A stretch of 64,000 nt of DNA from Rugamonas rivuli (GTDB lineage Bacteria > Pseudomonadota > Gammaproteobacteria > Burkholderiales > Burkholderiaceae_D). Where the stretch lies: positions 1-64,000 of the forward strand of contig NZ_WHUF01000013.1 in assembly GCF_009380165.1 (NCBI RefSeq), in the 5' to 3' direction. Each line of letters opens with the position of its first letter. Positions within the stretch are counted from its first letter, which is position 1. Positions 1-8,911 of this stretch are shown here, in pieces. A program made the position numbers and the translations under genes. Below the pieces are notes generated by a model that had not been told where the DNA came from, made no database searches, and saw nothing but the letters and a program-made list of their open reading frames with translations.

Positions 1-2
1 CC

Positions 3-872
3 GCCCCGGTCGCCCCGCCGCTGGCCGCGCTCAGCCCTGGCCCCACGCCGGCCCCGCGCGCGCGCAAGCGGCGCAAGGTGCTGCTGGCGGAAGACAATCC
101 GGTCAACGTCGAAGTCGCCAGCGCCATGCTTGAAGGGCTGGGGCTGGAAGTGAGCCGCGCCTGCAACGGCGAGGAAGCGCTGCATTCGGTGCAGGCCGGC
201 GAATTCGACCTGATCCTGATGGATTGCCAGATGCCGGTCATGGACGGTTTCGCCGCAACCACGGAAATCCGCCGCCACGAGCAGCAGCGCGGGCGCGCGC
301 GCAACCTGCCCATCATCGCCATCACCGCCAACGCGCTGCAGGGCGACCGCGAATCCTGCCTGGCCGCCGGCATGGACGACTACCTGAGCAAACCCTTCAC
401 GCAGCAGGCGCTGGGGCAGACCATCGCCCGCTGGATCAGCCTGCCGCGCGCGCCTGCCGCGCAGGAAGCGCCCGTGCCGCCCGCGCCAGAGCCCGCCCCA
501 GCCGCCACCGCGTTCGGCGGCGAGATCAACCGCCAGGCGCTGGACAACATCCGCGCCCTGAGCGCCAGCAACGGCAACGCGCTGCTGGAGCGCGTGCTGC
601 AAGCCTATCTCGACGACACCCCCAGCCACCTGCGCGCGCTGCAACAGGCCATTGCCACCGGCAATACCGTGCAGCTGCGCAAGGCAGCCCACAGCCTCAA
701 ATCGAGCAGCGCCAACGTCGGTGCGGTCGCGCTGGCGCAGCACAGCAAGGAGATGGAGCAACTGGGGCGCAACGACACCACCGCCGGCGCCGCCATCCTG
801 CTGGCCGAGATGGAACGATCTTTCCAGGCCGTGCGGCAGGCGTTGGGAGCTATCCTGGAAAAGGAAATATGA
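3..872 (+). CDS. Hybrid sensor histidine kinase, C-terminal part (REC + HPt), 5' truncated
   Basis: The frame is open from base 3, so the gene begins outside the window. The visible part starts with a Pro/Ala-rich linker and continues into a receiver domain: acidic pair in LLAEDNP, phospho-acceptor Asp in the LILMDCQMP motif (visible codon 74) and the conserved Lys in LSKPF. After a second Pro/Ala linker comes an HPt domain whose phospho-His lies in AAHSLKSSS (visible codon 230). This is the tail of a multi-step phosphorelay kinase; the kinase core and sensor are not visible. The next gene, a REC-GGDEF-EAL protein, starts 1 base after the stop, so the two are almost certainly cotranscribed. 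The HPt may phosphorylate that partner's receiver (inference). Confidence 0.9.
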   Translation, partial: APVAPPLAALSPGPTPAPRARKRRKVLLAEDNPVNVEVASAMLEGLGLEVSRACNGEEALHSVQAGEFDLILMDCQMPVMDGFAATTEIRRHEQQRGRARNLPIIAITANALQGDRESCLAAGMDDYLSKPFTQQALGQTIARWISLPRAPAAQEAPVPPAPEPAPAATAFGGEINRQALDNIRALSASNGNALLERVLQAYLDDTPSHLRALQQAIATGNTVQLRKAAHSLKSSSANVGAVALAQHSKEMEQLGRNDTTAGAAILLAEMERSFQAVRQALGAILEKEI

Positions 873-873
873 C

Positions 874-3063
874 ATGGCGACGCCCACCTCCCCCAAGCGC
901 GGCCTGGTCCTGGTCGCCGACGACGATCCCGTGATGCGCCTGCTGATGCTGGAAATGCTGGCCCAGGTCGGCCTGGACGCGGTCGAGGCCGAAGACGGCC
1001 TGCAAGCCGTGGCCTGCTACCAGCGCCTGACGCCGGACCTGCTGCTGCTCGACGTCGACATGCCCGGCATGGACGGCTTTGCCGTGTGCCGCGAAATCCG
1101 CCGCATGGAAACCCAGTCCACCGTGCCCATCATCATGGTGACGGGCGGCGACGAGCTCGAATCCGTGACGCTGGCCTATGAGGCCGGCGCCACCGATTTC
1201 GTCTCCAAGCCGATCAACTGGCCCATCCTCGGCCACCGCGTGCTGTACGTGCTGCGCGCCAGCGACGCCATCACCCGCCTGCGCATCGCCGACGCCCACC
1301 ACCGCGCCGTGCTGGCCGCCATCCCCGACACCTTCTTCCGCATGAACAAGGAAGGCTATTACCTCGACTACGAACAGGGCCACGAAGCGAGCAGCGTGTT
1401 CGCCAGCGAGCAGTGCGTCGGCCGCCACCTGAACCAGGTGCTGCCGGACGACATCGCCCAACACATGCTGGAACAGGTGCAGACCGTGCTCGACACCCAG
1501 CACATCCGCTCGCTCGACTACGAACTGCCCATCCCCGGCGCGGCCGCGCGCGTGCGCCAGGGCGAGCACGCGGTGCCGGCGCCGGTGCGGCACTTCGAAG
1601 CGCGGCTGGTGGCCACCGGCCCCGACGAGGTGCTGGGCCTGGTGCGCGACATCAGCGAGCGCAAGCGCACCGAGGAACAGATACGCCGCCTGGCCTACTG
1701 CGACAGCCTGACCGGCATCCCCAACCGCCAAGCCTTCCTGGAAACGCTGGAGGCCGAACTGGTGCGCTCGCGCAAGGGCAACAAGAAGTTCGCCGTGCTG
1801 TTCATGGACCTGGACGCCTTCAAGCGCATCAACGACACGCTGGGCCACGATGTCGGCGACCATCTGCTCAAGGCCGTCTCCGAGCGCCTGCGCGAAACCA
1901 CGCGGCCCAGCGACCTGGTCTCGCGCACCGAAGTCGGCAGCAACAACCTGGCGCGCCTGGGCGGCGACGAATTCACCATCCTGATCCCCGACCTGGAGCG
2001 GGTGGAGAACGCCCTCAACGTCGCCCACCGCGTCAAGGAAGCGATGCGCCGCCCCTTCCTGCTGGACACGCACGAAATCTTCGTCACCGCCAGCATCGGC
2101 ATCTCGCTATACCCCGAGGATGGCGAGGACTGCAACTCCCTGCTCAAGTACGCGGACACGGCGATGTACCACGCCAAGAACTGCGGCAAGAACAACGCCA
2201 AGCTGTACAGCTCGTCGCTGACGATGCAGATCATGAGCCACGTCCAGCTCGAAGTCGGCCTGCGCAAGGCCTTGCAGAACGACGAGCTCTACCTGCTGTA
2301 CCAGCCGCAGATCGACGTCTCCAGCGCGCAGATCGTCGGCGTCGAGGCGCTGGTGCGCTGGCGCCACCCGGAGCGCGGCATCATCTCGCCGACCGAGTTC
2401 ATCCCGCTGGCCGAGGAGACCGGCCTGATCGTGCCGATCGGCGAATGGGTGCTGCGCACCGCCTGCCAGCAGGCGATGGCGTGGCAGCAGATGGGCCAGC
2501 GTCCGGTGCGGGTGGCGGTCAACCTGTCGGCCAAACAATTCAAGGATGAGAACCTGACGCAGATCGTGCTGTCCACGCTGCACGAGACCGGCCTGCCGGC
2601 CGAGCTGCTGGAACTGGAGCTGACCGAGGGCACGCTGATGGACGATGCCCGCGCCACCATGGTCACGCTGGAGCAGTTGCGCGGCATCGGCGTCTACCTG
2701 TCGATCGACGACTTCGGCACCGGCTACTCGTCGATGAACTACCTCAAGCGCTTCGACGTGCGGGCGCTGAAAATAGACCGCAGCTTCATCAGCGGCCTGC
2801 CGCAGGATTCGGAAAACGCCGCCATCACGCGCGCCATCATCGCGATGGCGCATGGCTTGAAAATGGCGGTGGTGGCGGAAGGCGTGGAGACTGGCGCCCA
2901 ACTGGTGCTGCTGGAACAGTTCGGCTGCGACATGGCGCAGGGTTACTACCTGGGCCACCCGTCGCCGCCGGAATCGATCCACCTGATGCTGGGCCAGCAG
3001 TTCGCGCTGAACGGCGTCATGAGCGGCGACAGCGGACGCTCGATGAAGTCCGCCCAGATCTAA
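874..3063 (+). CDS. Response regulator with REC, GGDEF and EAL domains (c-di-GMP synthesis/hydrolysis)
   Basis: A 729-residue cytoplasmic protein. The receiver domain spans about residues 8-125 (Asp60 phospho-acceptor, Lys in SKPINW). A PAS-like region covers about 140-265 and ends in the typical DISERKRTEEQ linker. The GGDEF domain has an intact GGDEF active site at 363-367, and the EAL domain has E491-A-L493 plus the DDFGTGYSS loop. The RxxD inhibitory site normally just before GGDEF is not present; an insertion precedes the motif instead. Both catalytic signatures look intact, so cyclase or phosphodiesterase activity is possible and the net direction cannot be read. The ATG at 874 was chosen because it follows the kinase stop by 1 base and gives the receiver its usual N-terminus. 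Confidence 0.93.
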   Translation: MATPTSPKRGLVLVADDDPVMRLLMLEMLAQVGLDAVEAEDGLQAVACYQRLTPDLLLLDVDMPGMDGFAVCREIRRMETQSTVPIIMVTGGDELESVTLAYEAGATDFVSKPINWPILGHRVLYVLRASDAITRLRIADAHHRAVLAAIPDTFFRMNKEGYYLDYEQGHEASSVFASEQCVGRHLNQVLPDDIAQHMLEQVQTVLDTQHIRSLDYELPIPGAAARVRQGEHAVPAPVRHFEARLVATGPDEVLGLVRDISERKRTEEQIRRLAYCDSLTGIPNRQAFLETLEAELVRSRKGNKKFAVLFMDLDAFKRINDTLGHDVGDHLLKAVSERLRETTRPSDLVSRTEVGSNNLARLGGDEFTILIPDLERVENALNVAHRVKEAMRRPFLLDTHEIFVTASIGISLYPEDGEDCNSLLKYADTAMYHAKNCGKNNAKLYSSSLTMQIMSHVQLEVGLRKALQNDELYLLYQPQIDVSSAQIVGVEALVRWRHPERGIISPTEFIPLAEETGLIVPIGEWVLRTACQQAMAWQQMGQRPVRVAVNLSAKQFKDENLTQIVLSTLHETGLPAELLELELTEGTLMDDARATMVTLEQLRGIGVYLSIDDFGTGYSSMNYLKRFDVRALKIDRSFISGLPQDSENAAITRAIIAMAHGLKMAVVAEGVETGAQLVLLEQFGCDMAQGYYLGHPSPPESIHLMLGQQFALNGVMSGDSGRSMKSAQI

Positions 3064-3070
3064 AACCGGG

Positions 3071-4285
3071 CTAGAGCGCGCCGTCTTCCTTCATCGCGGC
3101 GATGTCGGCGGCGCTGTAGCCCAGCGACTGCAGGATCTCGTCGTTGTGCTCGCCCAGCGTCGGCCCCATCCACTTGGTGTGGCCGGGCGTGGCCGACAGC
3201 TTGGGCGAGATCGCCGGCAGCTTGACCGGCGTGCCATCGGCGAACTGGTGCTGCTCGAACATGCCGCGCGCCAGGAATTGCGGATCGACCATCATGTCGC
3301 GCACCGAGTAGATTTTCCCGGCCGGCACATCGGCCGCCTTCAGCACGGTCAGCGCGCTGTCGATGTCCTGCGTATCGCACCAGGCCTGGATCGCAGCGTC
3401 GATTTCCTGCGTGCGCTGCACGCGGCCGTCGTTGCGTTCCAGTTGCGGATCGCCGGCCAGGTCGATGCGGCCCATGGCCAGCATCAGCCGCTTGAAGATC
3501 GCGTCGCCGTTGCCGGCGATGACGATGTTCTCGCCGTCGCGGGTGGTGTAGGTGTTGGATGGCACGATGCCCGGCAACGCGCCGCCGGTGCGCTCACGCA
3601 CCACGCCCGCGTGGTCGAACTCCGGCACCAGCGATTCCATCAGGTTGAATACGGATTCGTACAAGGCCACGTCAACCATCTGGCCCTCGCCCTTGAGCTT
3701 GCCGCCGGTGGCGTCGCGGTGGCGCAGCGCCATCATCGCACCGATCACGCCATGCAGCGCCGCCACCGAATCGCCGATCGATACACCGACCCGCACCGGC
3801 GGCCGATCCGCATGGCCGGACACGTAACGCAGCCCGCCCATCGATTCGCCGATGGCGCCGAAGCCGGGCAAGTCCTTCATCGGCCCGGTCTGGCCGAAGC
3901 CCGACAGGCGCACCATGATGGTGGCGGGATTGACGGCCTTCAACTGCTCGTAGCCGAGGTCCCACTTCTCCAGCACGCCGGGGCGGTAGTTCTCGATGAT
4001 GATGTCCGCTTCCAGCGCCAGCTGGCGCGCGATGGCGCGGCCGCGCGCATGCTTCATGTTCAGCGTCAGCGATTTTTTATTGCGCGACTGGACCGACCAC
4101 CACAGCGAGGTGCCGTCCTTCAGCACCCGCCATTTGCGGATCGGATCGCCGCCGTCGGGCGACTCGATCTTGATCACCTCGGCGCCGAACTCGCCCAGCA
4201 TGCGCGCACAAAAAGGGCCCGCGATCAGCGTGCCCAGTTCTAGTACCTTGATGCCGGCCAATGGGCCGGAATTGTTCGTAGTCAT
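3071..4285 (-). CDS. CaiB/BaiF (class III) CoA-transferase
   Basis: A 404-residue protein of the formyl-CoA transferase superfamily, which moves CoA between carboxylic acids. It opens with the typical GIKVLELGTLIAGPF segment and has the family NYRPGVLEKWDLGY stretch. The catalytic Asp is most likely Asp205 in QMVDVALYES, by analogy with formyl-CoA transferase. The acyl substrate cannot be deduced. Its ATG overlaps the recR stop (ATGA at 4282-4285), indicating translational coupling, an unusual partner for a recombination gene. It is convergent with the upstream GGDEF-EAL gene, with 7 bases between the stops. Confidence 0.9.
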   Translation of the reverse strand: MTTNNSGPLAGIKVLELGTLIAGPFCARMLGEFGAEVIKIESPDGGDPIRKWRVLKDGTSLWWSVQSRNKKSLTLNMKHARGRAIARQLALEADIIIENYRPGVLEKWDLGYEQLKAVNPATIMVRLSGFGQTGPMKDLPGFGAIGESMGGLRYVSGHADRPPVRVGVSIGDSVAALHGVIGAMMALRHRDATGGKLKGEGQMVDVALYESVFNLMESLVPEFDHAGVVRERTGGALPGIVPSNTYTTRDGENIVIAGNGDAIFKRLMLAMGRIDLAGDPQLERNDGRVQRTQEIDAAIQAWCDTQDIDSALTVLKAADVPAGKIYSVRDMMVDPQFLARGMFEQHQFADGTPVKLPAISPKLSATPGHTKWMGPTLGEHNDEILQSLGYSAADIAAMKEDGAL

Positions 4286-4872
4286 GTCGCCCTTCGGTCC
4301 AGCATGGCGCGGGCGATGGTGCCCGCGTCCACGTACTCCAGTTCGCCGCCAACCGGCACGCCGCGCGCCAGCCGGCTCACGCGCAGGCCGCGCGCCTTCA
4401 GCATCTCGCTGATGTAGTGCGCGGTGGCCTCGCCCTCGTTGGTGAAATTGGTGGCCAACACCACTTCCGTCACCAGGCCGTCGGTGGCGCGCGCCACCAG
4501 TTTTTCCAGATGAATGTCCTTGGGACCGATGCCGTCCAGCGGCGACAGCCGTCCCATCAGCACGAAGTACAGGCCCTTGTAGGTCAGGGTCTGCTCGATC
4601 ATCAGCTGGTCGGCCGGCGTCTCCACCACGCACAGCAGGCGGCGGTCGCGCTGCTCGTCGTTGCAGGTGTCGCAGACGTCTTCTTCGGTGAAGGTATTGC
4701 ACAGCGCGCAGTGGTGCACGGCGTTGACCGCCTGGTGCAATGCGCGCGACAACATGTCCGCGCCTTCGCGGTCATGCTGCAGCAAGTGAAACGCCATCCG
4801 TTGCGCCGACTTGGGGCCGACGCCGGGCAGACGGCGTAACGCTTCCGTCAGAAATTCCAGCGATTTGGACAT
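4282..4872 (-). CDS. recR: Recombination mediator protein RecR
   Basis: A 196-residue protein of the standard length. It acts with RecF/RecO to load RecA on gapped DNA. Visible parts are the N-terminal helix-hairpin-helix (LPGVGPKSAQR, residues 15-25), a four-Cys zinc finger (Cys55, Cys58, Cys67, Cys70) and a Toprim domain starting near residue 79 (CVVETPADQL with the conserved acidic residue). It lies in the conserved dnaX-ybaB-recR order, 23 bases after ybaB, and its stop overlaps the CoA-transferase start. Confidence 0.97.
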   Translation of the reverse strand: MSKSLEFLTEALRRLPGVGPKSAQRMAFHLLQHDREGADMLSRALHQAVNAVHHCALCNTFTEEDVCDTCNDEQRDRRLLCVVETPADQLMIEQTLTYKGLYFVLMGRLSPLDGIGPKDIHLEKLVARATDGLVTEVVLATNFTNEGEATAHYISEMLKARGLRVSRLARGVPVGGELEYVDAGTIARAMLDRRAT

Positions 4873-4895
4873 GGAGTGCTAAGCGGCAGCTGCCC

Positions 4896-5222
4896 TTAGA
4901 AAGGCATCTTGAAGCCGGCCGGCAGGTTCATGCCGGCGGTCAGGCCGCCCAGCTTCTCGGCGGAGGTGGCTTCGGCTTTGCGCACGGCGTCGTTGAAGGC
5001 GGCGGCGACCAGGTCTTCCAGCATGTCCTTGTCGTCGGCCAGCAGCGACGGGTCGATCAACACGCGCTTGACGTCGTTCTTGCAGGTCATCACGACCTTG
5101 ACCAGGCCGGCGCCGGACTGGCCTTCGACTTCGATCAGGGCCAGCGCGTCCTGCGCCTTCTTCATGTTGTCCTGCATTGCTTGCGCTTGTTTCATCAAGC
5201 CGGCCAGTTGGTTCTTCATCAT
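4896..5222 (-). CDS. ybaB: YbaB/EbfC family nucleoid-associated protein
   Basis: A 108-residue small DNA-binding protein. The sequence shows the family pattern: an N-terminal amphipathic helix (LAGLMKQAQAMQDNMKKAQ), the central VEGQSGAGLVKVVMTCK strands, and a C-terminal helix with AAFNDAVRKAE. Members form dimers that bind DNA with little sequence specificity. It sits 37 bases downstream of dnaX and upstream of recR, the order seen across proteobacteria. The first two codons are both Met, so the start could be 3 bases later. Confidence 0.95.
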   Translation of the reverse strand: MMKNQLAGLMKQAQAMQDNMKKAQDALALIEVEGQSGAGLVKVVMTCKNDVKRVLIDPSLLADDKDMLEDLVAAAFNDAVRKAEATSAEKLGGLTAGMNLPAGFKMPF

Positions 5223-5259
5223 GATGGAATTCTCCGTGTATTGAAAGTTAAGGACGTGA

Positions 5260-7905
5260 TCAGTTGGCTGCCGCTGCCGCGATGGCGGGCGGCGGCGTGA
5301 TGGAGCCCGGCACCACCCAGGCGTCGAACTCGCGTATCAGGCTGTTCACAAAGGGATCGTTGGCGACGGTTTCCTCGGCGGCGCGCTGGCAGGCTTCGCG
5401 ATGCGCCTGGGCTTCGGCGCTGGCGGTGTACCAGACGGCGCCCAGTTCGGTCTCCACGCGCACCGCGCGGCCGAAGCGTTCGGTCAGCGCGACGGTGAGC
5501 TTTTCCACGTTGCCCGGCGTGCGCCAGGTTTCGATCGGTACGCGGACCTTGAAGACGACCGCGTTGCCGTCGATGCTGCATTCGATGAGTTCGGCCTGCA
5601 TGGCCAGTTGCTGGGCCACGCCGCGCAATGGCAAGGCGGCGGCCACAGCGGGCCAGTTGCCGTCCCAGTTCAGTTCCGGCACCGGCGTGATGACGTAGGC
5701 GTGCGGCGCCTTGGCCGGCGCAGGCGCGGCACGGGCCGGCATGACGACGGCTTGCGCTTCGTCGGCGTAAGCCAGCGGTGGCGGTGCCTGGTGGTGCGAT
5801 GCCTGGCTCGACGGCTGTTGCTGCTGTGCGGCCTGTGGCGCATAGGGCTGCCCTTGCGATGGCGCGGACGAACGCGACGGCGCGTAGGCCGGTGCAGGCG
5901 CGGATTGCGCTACCGCGCTGTCGTCGGAAAATTCAGTGACCCAGGGTGGTAGGTCATCCTCTTCGTCGGCCTGCTGGGGAGCAGGCTTGGAAGCGGGCGC
6001 GGCTTGCGGCGCCACCTGCTGCGGCGCGACCTGGCGGACAGGCGCTTCCAGCACGGCAGCTTGCGAGTCGCCGCCCATGGCCATCGTTGGCGGCATGTCT
6101 TCCCAAGGCGCAGGGCGCGATGGCGCGACGGCAACCGGCGCGGCAGGCGGCGTGTACGCGGCGCTTGGCGCCTGCGGTTGCGAAGGCGCGCTGGACGCAA
6201 AGCCGGCAGGCTGCGAAGCCGCTCCCGCCCCGAAGTCCGATGGCGGCATTGAGCCGCCGGGCGCCGCTGGCGCAGAGCCGGGCGCGGATGCGGCCGGAGA
6301 CGATGGCGCGGCAGCCGGCGTCACTGCCGGGGCCGCAGCAGCTGGTGCTGCGCTGGCCGACGACGAACGCGCACCCGGCTTGGATGCCGCGCGTGCGGCC
6401 TCCAGTGCAGCATTGATTGCAGCGCGTGCTGGACTCATCGGCGCAGATGATGCCGCCGGTGCAGGCACCGCTGCGGGTTCAGGCGCCGCCGGCGCCGCAT
6501 GTGCCGGCATCGCCGACGGTGCGGCGACAGGTGCGGGCGCCGCTGGCGCGCTCATTACGGGCGGCATCGCACTGGCAGACGGGGCAGCAGCGGCCGGAGC
6601 CACAAACGCCGCCGGAGCAGGCGCCTCGCTGCGCGCCATCGCGGCCGCAGCACCGGCGACCACCGCAGCCGGCGTCACGCTGGCATGGCTAGCCTGCATA
6701 TGCGCCGCCGCCCGCGCAGGCGGAGCCGCGGCAGCGCGTGCCGCCGCCACCGCACCCGAGCGCGACATGGCCGGCGCCGCCGCAGGCTGCCCCTCCGCGC
6801 CGCCTACGCCGGGCCGAAAGGCCAGCATGCGCAGCAAGGTCATCGAGAAGCCAGCATATTCATCCGGCGCCAATCCCAACTCATTCCGGCCATGCACAGC
6901 GATCTGATAATACAGCTGCACCTCTTCCGCATCGAAGGCGGCAGCCAGACGCACGATATCGGCATGCTCAGGCAAATCTTCCGGCAGCGCGGCCGGCACC
7001 GTCTGCGCCAGCGCGATCCGGTGCAGCAAGGTTCCCAGATCCTGCAAGGCGCCGTTGTACGACAGACTGCGCGTCGCCATCTCATCGGCCACGGCCAGCA
7101 GATCCGCGCCATCCTGCGCAGCCAGCGCATCGAGCAGGCGGATCAGATAAGACTGGTCCAGCGCGCCCAGCATGCCCTGCACCGCATCCAGCGTCACCGC
7201 ACCGGCGGCGTAGGCGATCGCCTGGTCGGTCAGCGACAGCGCATCGCGCATCGAACCATGCGCGCCGGCGGCCAGCAGACGCAAGGCAGGCGCCTCGAAG
7301 CTGATGCCCTCCTGCCCCAGGATATTGTCCAGATGGCCGATGATGTGGCCCGGCGGCATCTGCTTCAGATTGAACTGCAGGCAGCGCGACAGCACCGTCA
7401 CCGGTATCTTCTGCGGATCGGTGGTCGCCAGGATAAACTTGACGTGCTCCGGCGGTTCCTCCAGCGTCTTCAGCATCGAGTTGAAGGCGTGGTTGGTCAG
7501 CATGTGCACCTCATCGATCATATAGACCTTGAAGCGTGCATTGCTCGGCGCGTACACCGCCTGCTCCAGCAGCTGCGCCATCTCGTCGACGCCGCGGTTC
7601 GACGCCGCATCCATCTCGATGTAATCGACAAAGCGGCCGGCATCGATCGCGGTGCATGCTTCGCACACGCCGCACGGCGTCGGCGTGATGCCGCCGTTGC
7701 CGTCCGGGCCCACGCAGTTCAGCGATTTGGCCAGGATGCGCGACAAGGTGGTCTTGCCGACCCCGCGCGTTCCGGTGAACAGATAGGCATGGTGCAGGCG
7801 ACCGCTGTGCAAGGCGTGCGTCAACGCGCGCACGACGTGCTCCTGGCCGACGAGCGTTTCGAAATTCTTGGGGCGGTATTTACGGGCGAGGACTTGATAG
7901 GACAT
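5260..7905 (-). CDS. dnaX: DNA polymerase III subunit gamma/tau
   Basis: An 881-residue clamp-loader ATPase. Walker A is at 45-52 (GTRGVGKT), the zinc-binding cysteines are Cys64, Cys78, Cys81 and Cys84, and Walker B is DEVH at 131-134. AAA+ and lid domains run to about residue 370. A very long Ala/Pro-rich low-complexity linker (about 375-720) follows, then the tau C-terminal domain (about 735-870) that contacts the polymerase and helicase. I saw no A-AAA-AAG slippery heptamer of the E. coli type, so a separate gamma form by that mechanism is not supported. It begins the dnaX-ybaB-recR block and is divergent from the secreted protein at 8069. Confidence 0.96.
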   Translation of the reverse strand: MSYQVLARKYRPKNFETLVGQEHVVRALTHALHSGRLHHAYLFTGTRGVGKTTLSRILAKSLNCVGPDGNGGITPTPCGVCEACTAIDAGRFVDYIEMDAASNRGVDEMAQLLEQAVYAPSNARFKVYMIDEVHMLTNHAFNSMLKTLEEPPEHVKFILATTDPQKIPVTVLSRCLQFNLKQMPPGHIIGHLDNILGQEGISFEAPALRLLAAGAHGSMRDALSLTDQAIAYAAGAVTLDAVQGMLGALDQSYLIRLLDALAAQDGADLLAVADEMATRSLSYNGALQDLGTLLHRIALAQTVPAALPEDLPEHADIVRLAAAFDAEEVQLYYQIAVHGRNELGLAPDEYAGFSMTLLRMLAFRPGVGGAEGQPAAAPAMSRSGAVAAARAAAAPPARAAAHMQASHASVTPAAVVAGAAAAMARSEAPAPAAFVAPAAAAPSASAMPPVMSAPAAPAPVAAPSAMPAHAAPAAPEPAAVPAPAASSAPMSPARAAINAALEAARAASKPGARSSSASAAPAAAAPAVTPAAAPSSPAASAPGSAPAAPGGSMPPSDFGAGAASQPAGFASSAPSQPQAPSAAYTPPAAPVAVAPSRPAPWEDMPPTMAMGGDSQAAVLEAPVRQVAPQQVAPQAAPASKPAPQQADEEDDLPPWVTEFSDDSAVAQSAPAPAYAPSRSSAPSQGQPYAPQAAQQQQPSSQASHHQAPPPLAYADEAQAVVMPARAAPAPAKAPHAYVITPVPELNWDGNWPAVAAALPLRGVAQQLAMQAELIECSIDGNAVVFKVRVPIETWRTPGNVEKLTVALTERFGRAVRVETELGAVWYTASAEAQAHREACQRAAEETVANDPFVNSLIREFDAWVVPGSITPPPAIAAAAAN

Positions 7906-8013
7906 GCTGGGATTTTACCGTAGATAGCGGGTGCAAAGGGCCTATCCTGCTCCGCCTAGCTGCTGCGGCGTCAGGGTCGCCAAAACGGCAATTGTAACAA
8001 GGCATGAGCAGAT

Positions 8014-8042
8014 TTGGTAATCAGGCATAAGCGTCTTACAAT
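8014..8042 (+). promoter_or_regulatory. Sigma70-type promoter for the gene at 8069
   Basis: A -35 box TTGGTA (8014-8019) is followed after exactly 17 bases by a -10 box TACAAT (8037-8042). Transcription would start near 8049, giving a leader of about 20 bases. The stretch is clearly AT-richer than its flanks. Confidence 0.55.
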
Positions 8043-8068
8043 TTGTTTTCCTTTTAACATGGAAACAT

Positions 8069-8722
8069 ATGATGAAACTTGTCTTGCTGCCGTTGCTGTT
8101 GCTGTCCCTCGCCGCCCACGCAGACGAACGCGAATGGGTGCCATATAAGAAGCTCGTGGAAGATACGCGCATCGACCGCTTCTACGCCCTGCCCGCCGCA
8201 GAGCGCGACAAGCTCAGCGTTTTCCTGGCCATCAAGCCCAAGAACAAGAACTACAAGCCATCCGATGTCGTACTGACCGTGGTCCATGGCGGCGAACGCC
8301 AGCAGCTGCCGCCGCTATCGGGCGACTTCCGCATGGCCCTGGTGCCGAATCCAAAATGGATGACAGACGACACCAAGATCATGACCAGCCTGCCGAAGGA
8401 AGAAAAGTCGGCCGTCGCGCTGGAGGTGCTGGCGCTGCTGCCGGAAGGCACGCAATGGAACTACGCGCAAGTCATGGGCAGCATAGGCCAGATGAATGCC
8501 GGCATCAAGAAGGTCGCCGGGGCCATGAGCATGTTCGTGCCGAACGTTAAGACGGTGGTGTTCAAGTTCAGCAAGCCGGCGCAGCTGAAGGTGGGCGCCA
8601 CGGCCTACAACACGGATGCGAAGAACCTGATCAAGCTCAAGCCTGATGCCGCACTGTTGAAGGAGAACCCGCTGATGGTGGCGTCGGAACGGCCACTGGA
8701 AGCGGCGCTGGACGACGAATAA
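8069..8722 (+). CDS. Secreted hypothetical protein
   Basis: A 217-residue protein with a clear signal peptide: MMKLVLLPLLLLSLAAHADE, with probable cleavage after AHA. The mature part begins with EWVPYKKLVEDTRIDRFYAL and is mixed alpha/beta and rich in Lys/Pro. I do not recognise the family with certainty and see no catalytic motif. It is a single-gene unit: its own promoter lies just upstream, and a bidirectional terminator lies 14 bases after the stop. A periplasmic or outer-surface role is likely from the signal peptide only. Confidence 0.8.
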   Translation: MMKLVLLPLLLLSLAAHADEREWVPYKKLVEDTRIDRFYALPAAERDKLSVFLAIKPKNKNYKPSDVVLTVVHGGERQQLPPLSGDFRMALVPNPKWMTDDTKIMTSLPKEEKSAVALEVLALLPEGTQWNYAQVMGSIGQMNAGIKKVAGAMSMFVPNVKTVVFKFSKPAQLKVGATAYNTDAKNLIKLKPDAALLKENPLMVASERPLEAALDDE

Positions 8723-8736
8723 GGGAATGGACCAAT

Positions 8737-8764
8737 AAAAAAAGCTGCCCTTGGCAGCTTTTTT
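8737..8764. terminator. Bidirectional intrinsic terminator
   Basis: Six-base GC stem GCTGCC (8744-8749) / GGCAGC (8753-8758) with a 3-base loop, flanked by seven A and six T. The flanking A and T runs let it work in both directions: for the secreted protein gene from the left and for the SRP RNA from the right. Confidence 0.88.
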
Positions 8765-8777
8765 ATTTTCCCGAAGG

Positions 8778-8875
8778 AGGCGAGCCTGATCTGCGGCACT
8801 TATGGTTAATAGCCGTGGCTGCTTCGTTCCCGACCTGACCAGGTTAGCCATGCCACAATGCGCAGGGGCCCGCCG
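8778..8875 (-). ncRNA. ffs: Signal recognition particle RNA, bacterial small type (4.5S)
   Basis: The minus strand carries the universally conserved SRP apical hairpin core: GGTCAGGTCGGGAACGAAGC, complementary to plus 8822-8841. The ends pair as a long closing helix: GGCGGGCC near 8867-8874 with a complementary run near 8779-8786. Length of about 98 nt fits the small bacterial SRP RNA class. It binds Ffh and directs membrane protein targeting. The exact ends are estimated from the pairing, within a few bases. Confidence 0.93.
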
Positions 8876-8881
8876 GGATCA

Positions 8882-8911
8882 ATTATAACCTACAGCCCCA
8901 ACTCCTGCCAA
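8882..8911 (-). promoter_or_regulatory. Promoter for SRP RNA, inside the 3' end of ubiD
   Basis: On the minus strand a perfect TATAAT -10 box lies at 8882-8887. A TTGGCA -35 box lies at 8906-8911 with an 18-base spacer. The predicted start falls near 8875, the 5' end of the SRP RNA. The -35 box lies within the last codons of ubiD, which runs in the same direction. Confidence 0.72.

Noticed and set aside
850..2073. Long minus-strand open frame opposite the REC-GGDEF-EAL gene
   Set aside because: High GC leaves the opposite strand open; the product is His/Val/Gln-rich with no motif, while the plus strand has complete catalytic domains.
5260..7905. Programmed frameshift in dnaX
   Set aside because: No A-AAA-AAG type slippery run was seen in the gene; the linker is GC-rich.
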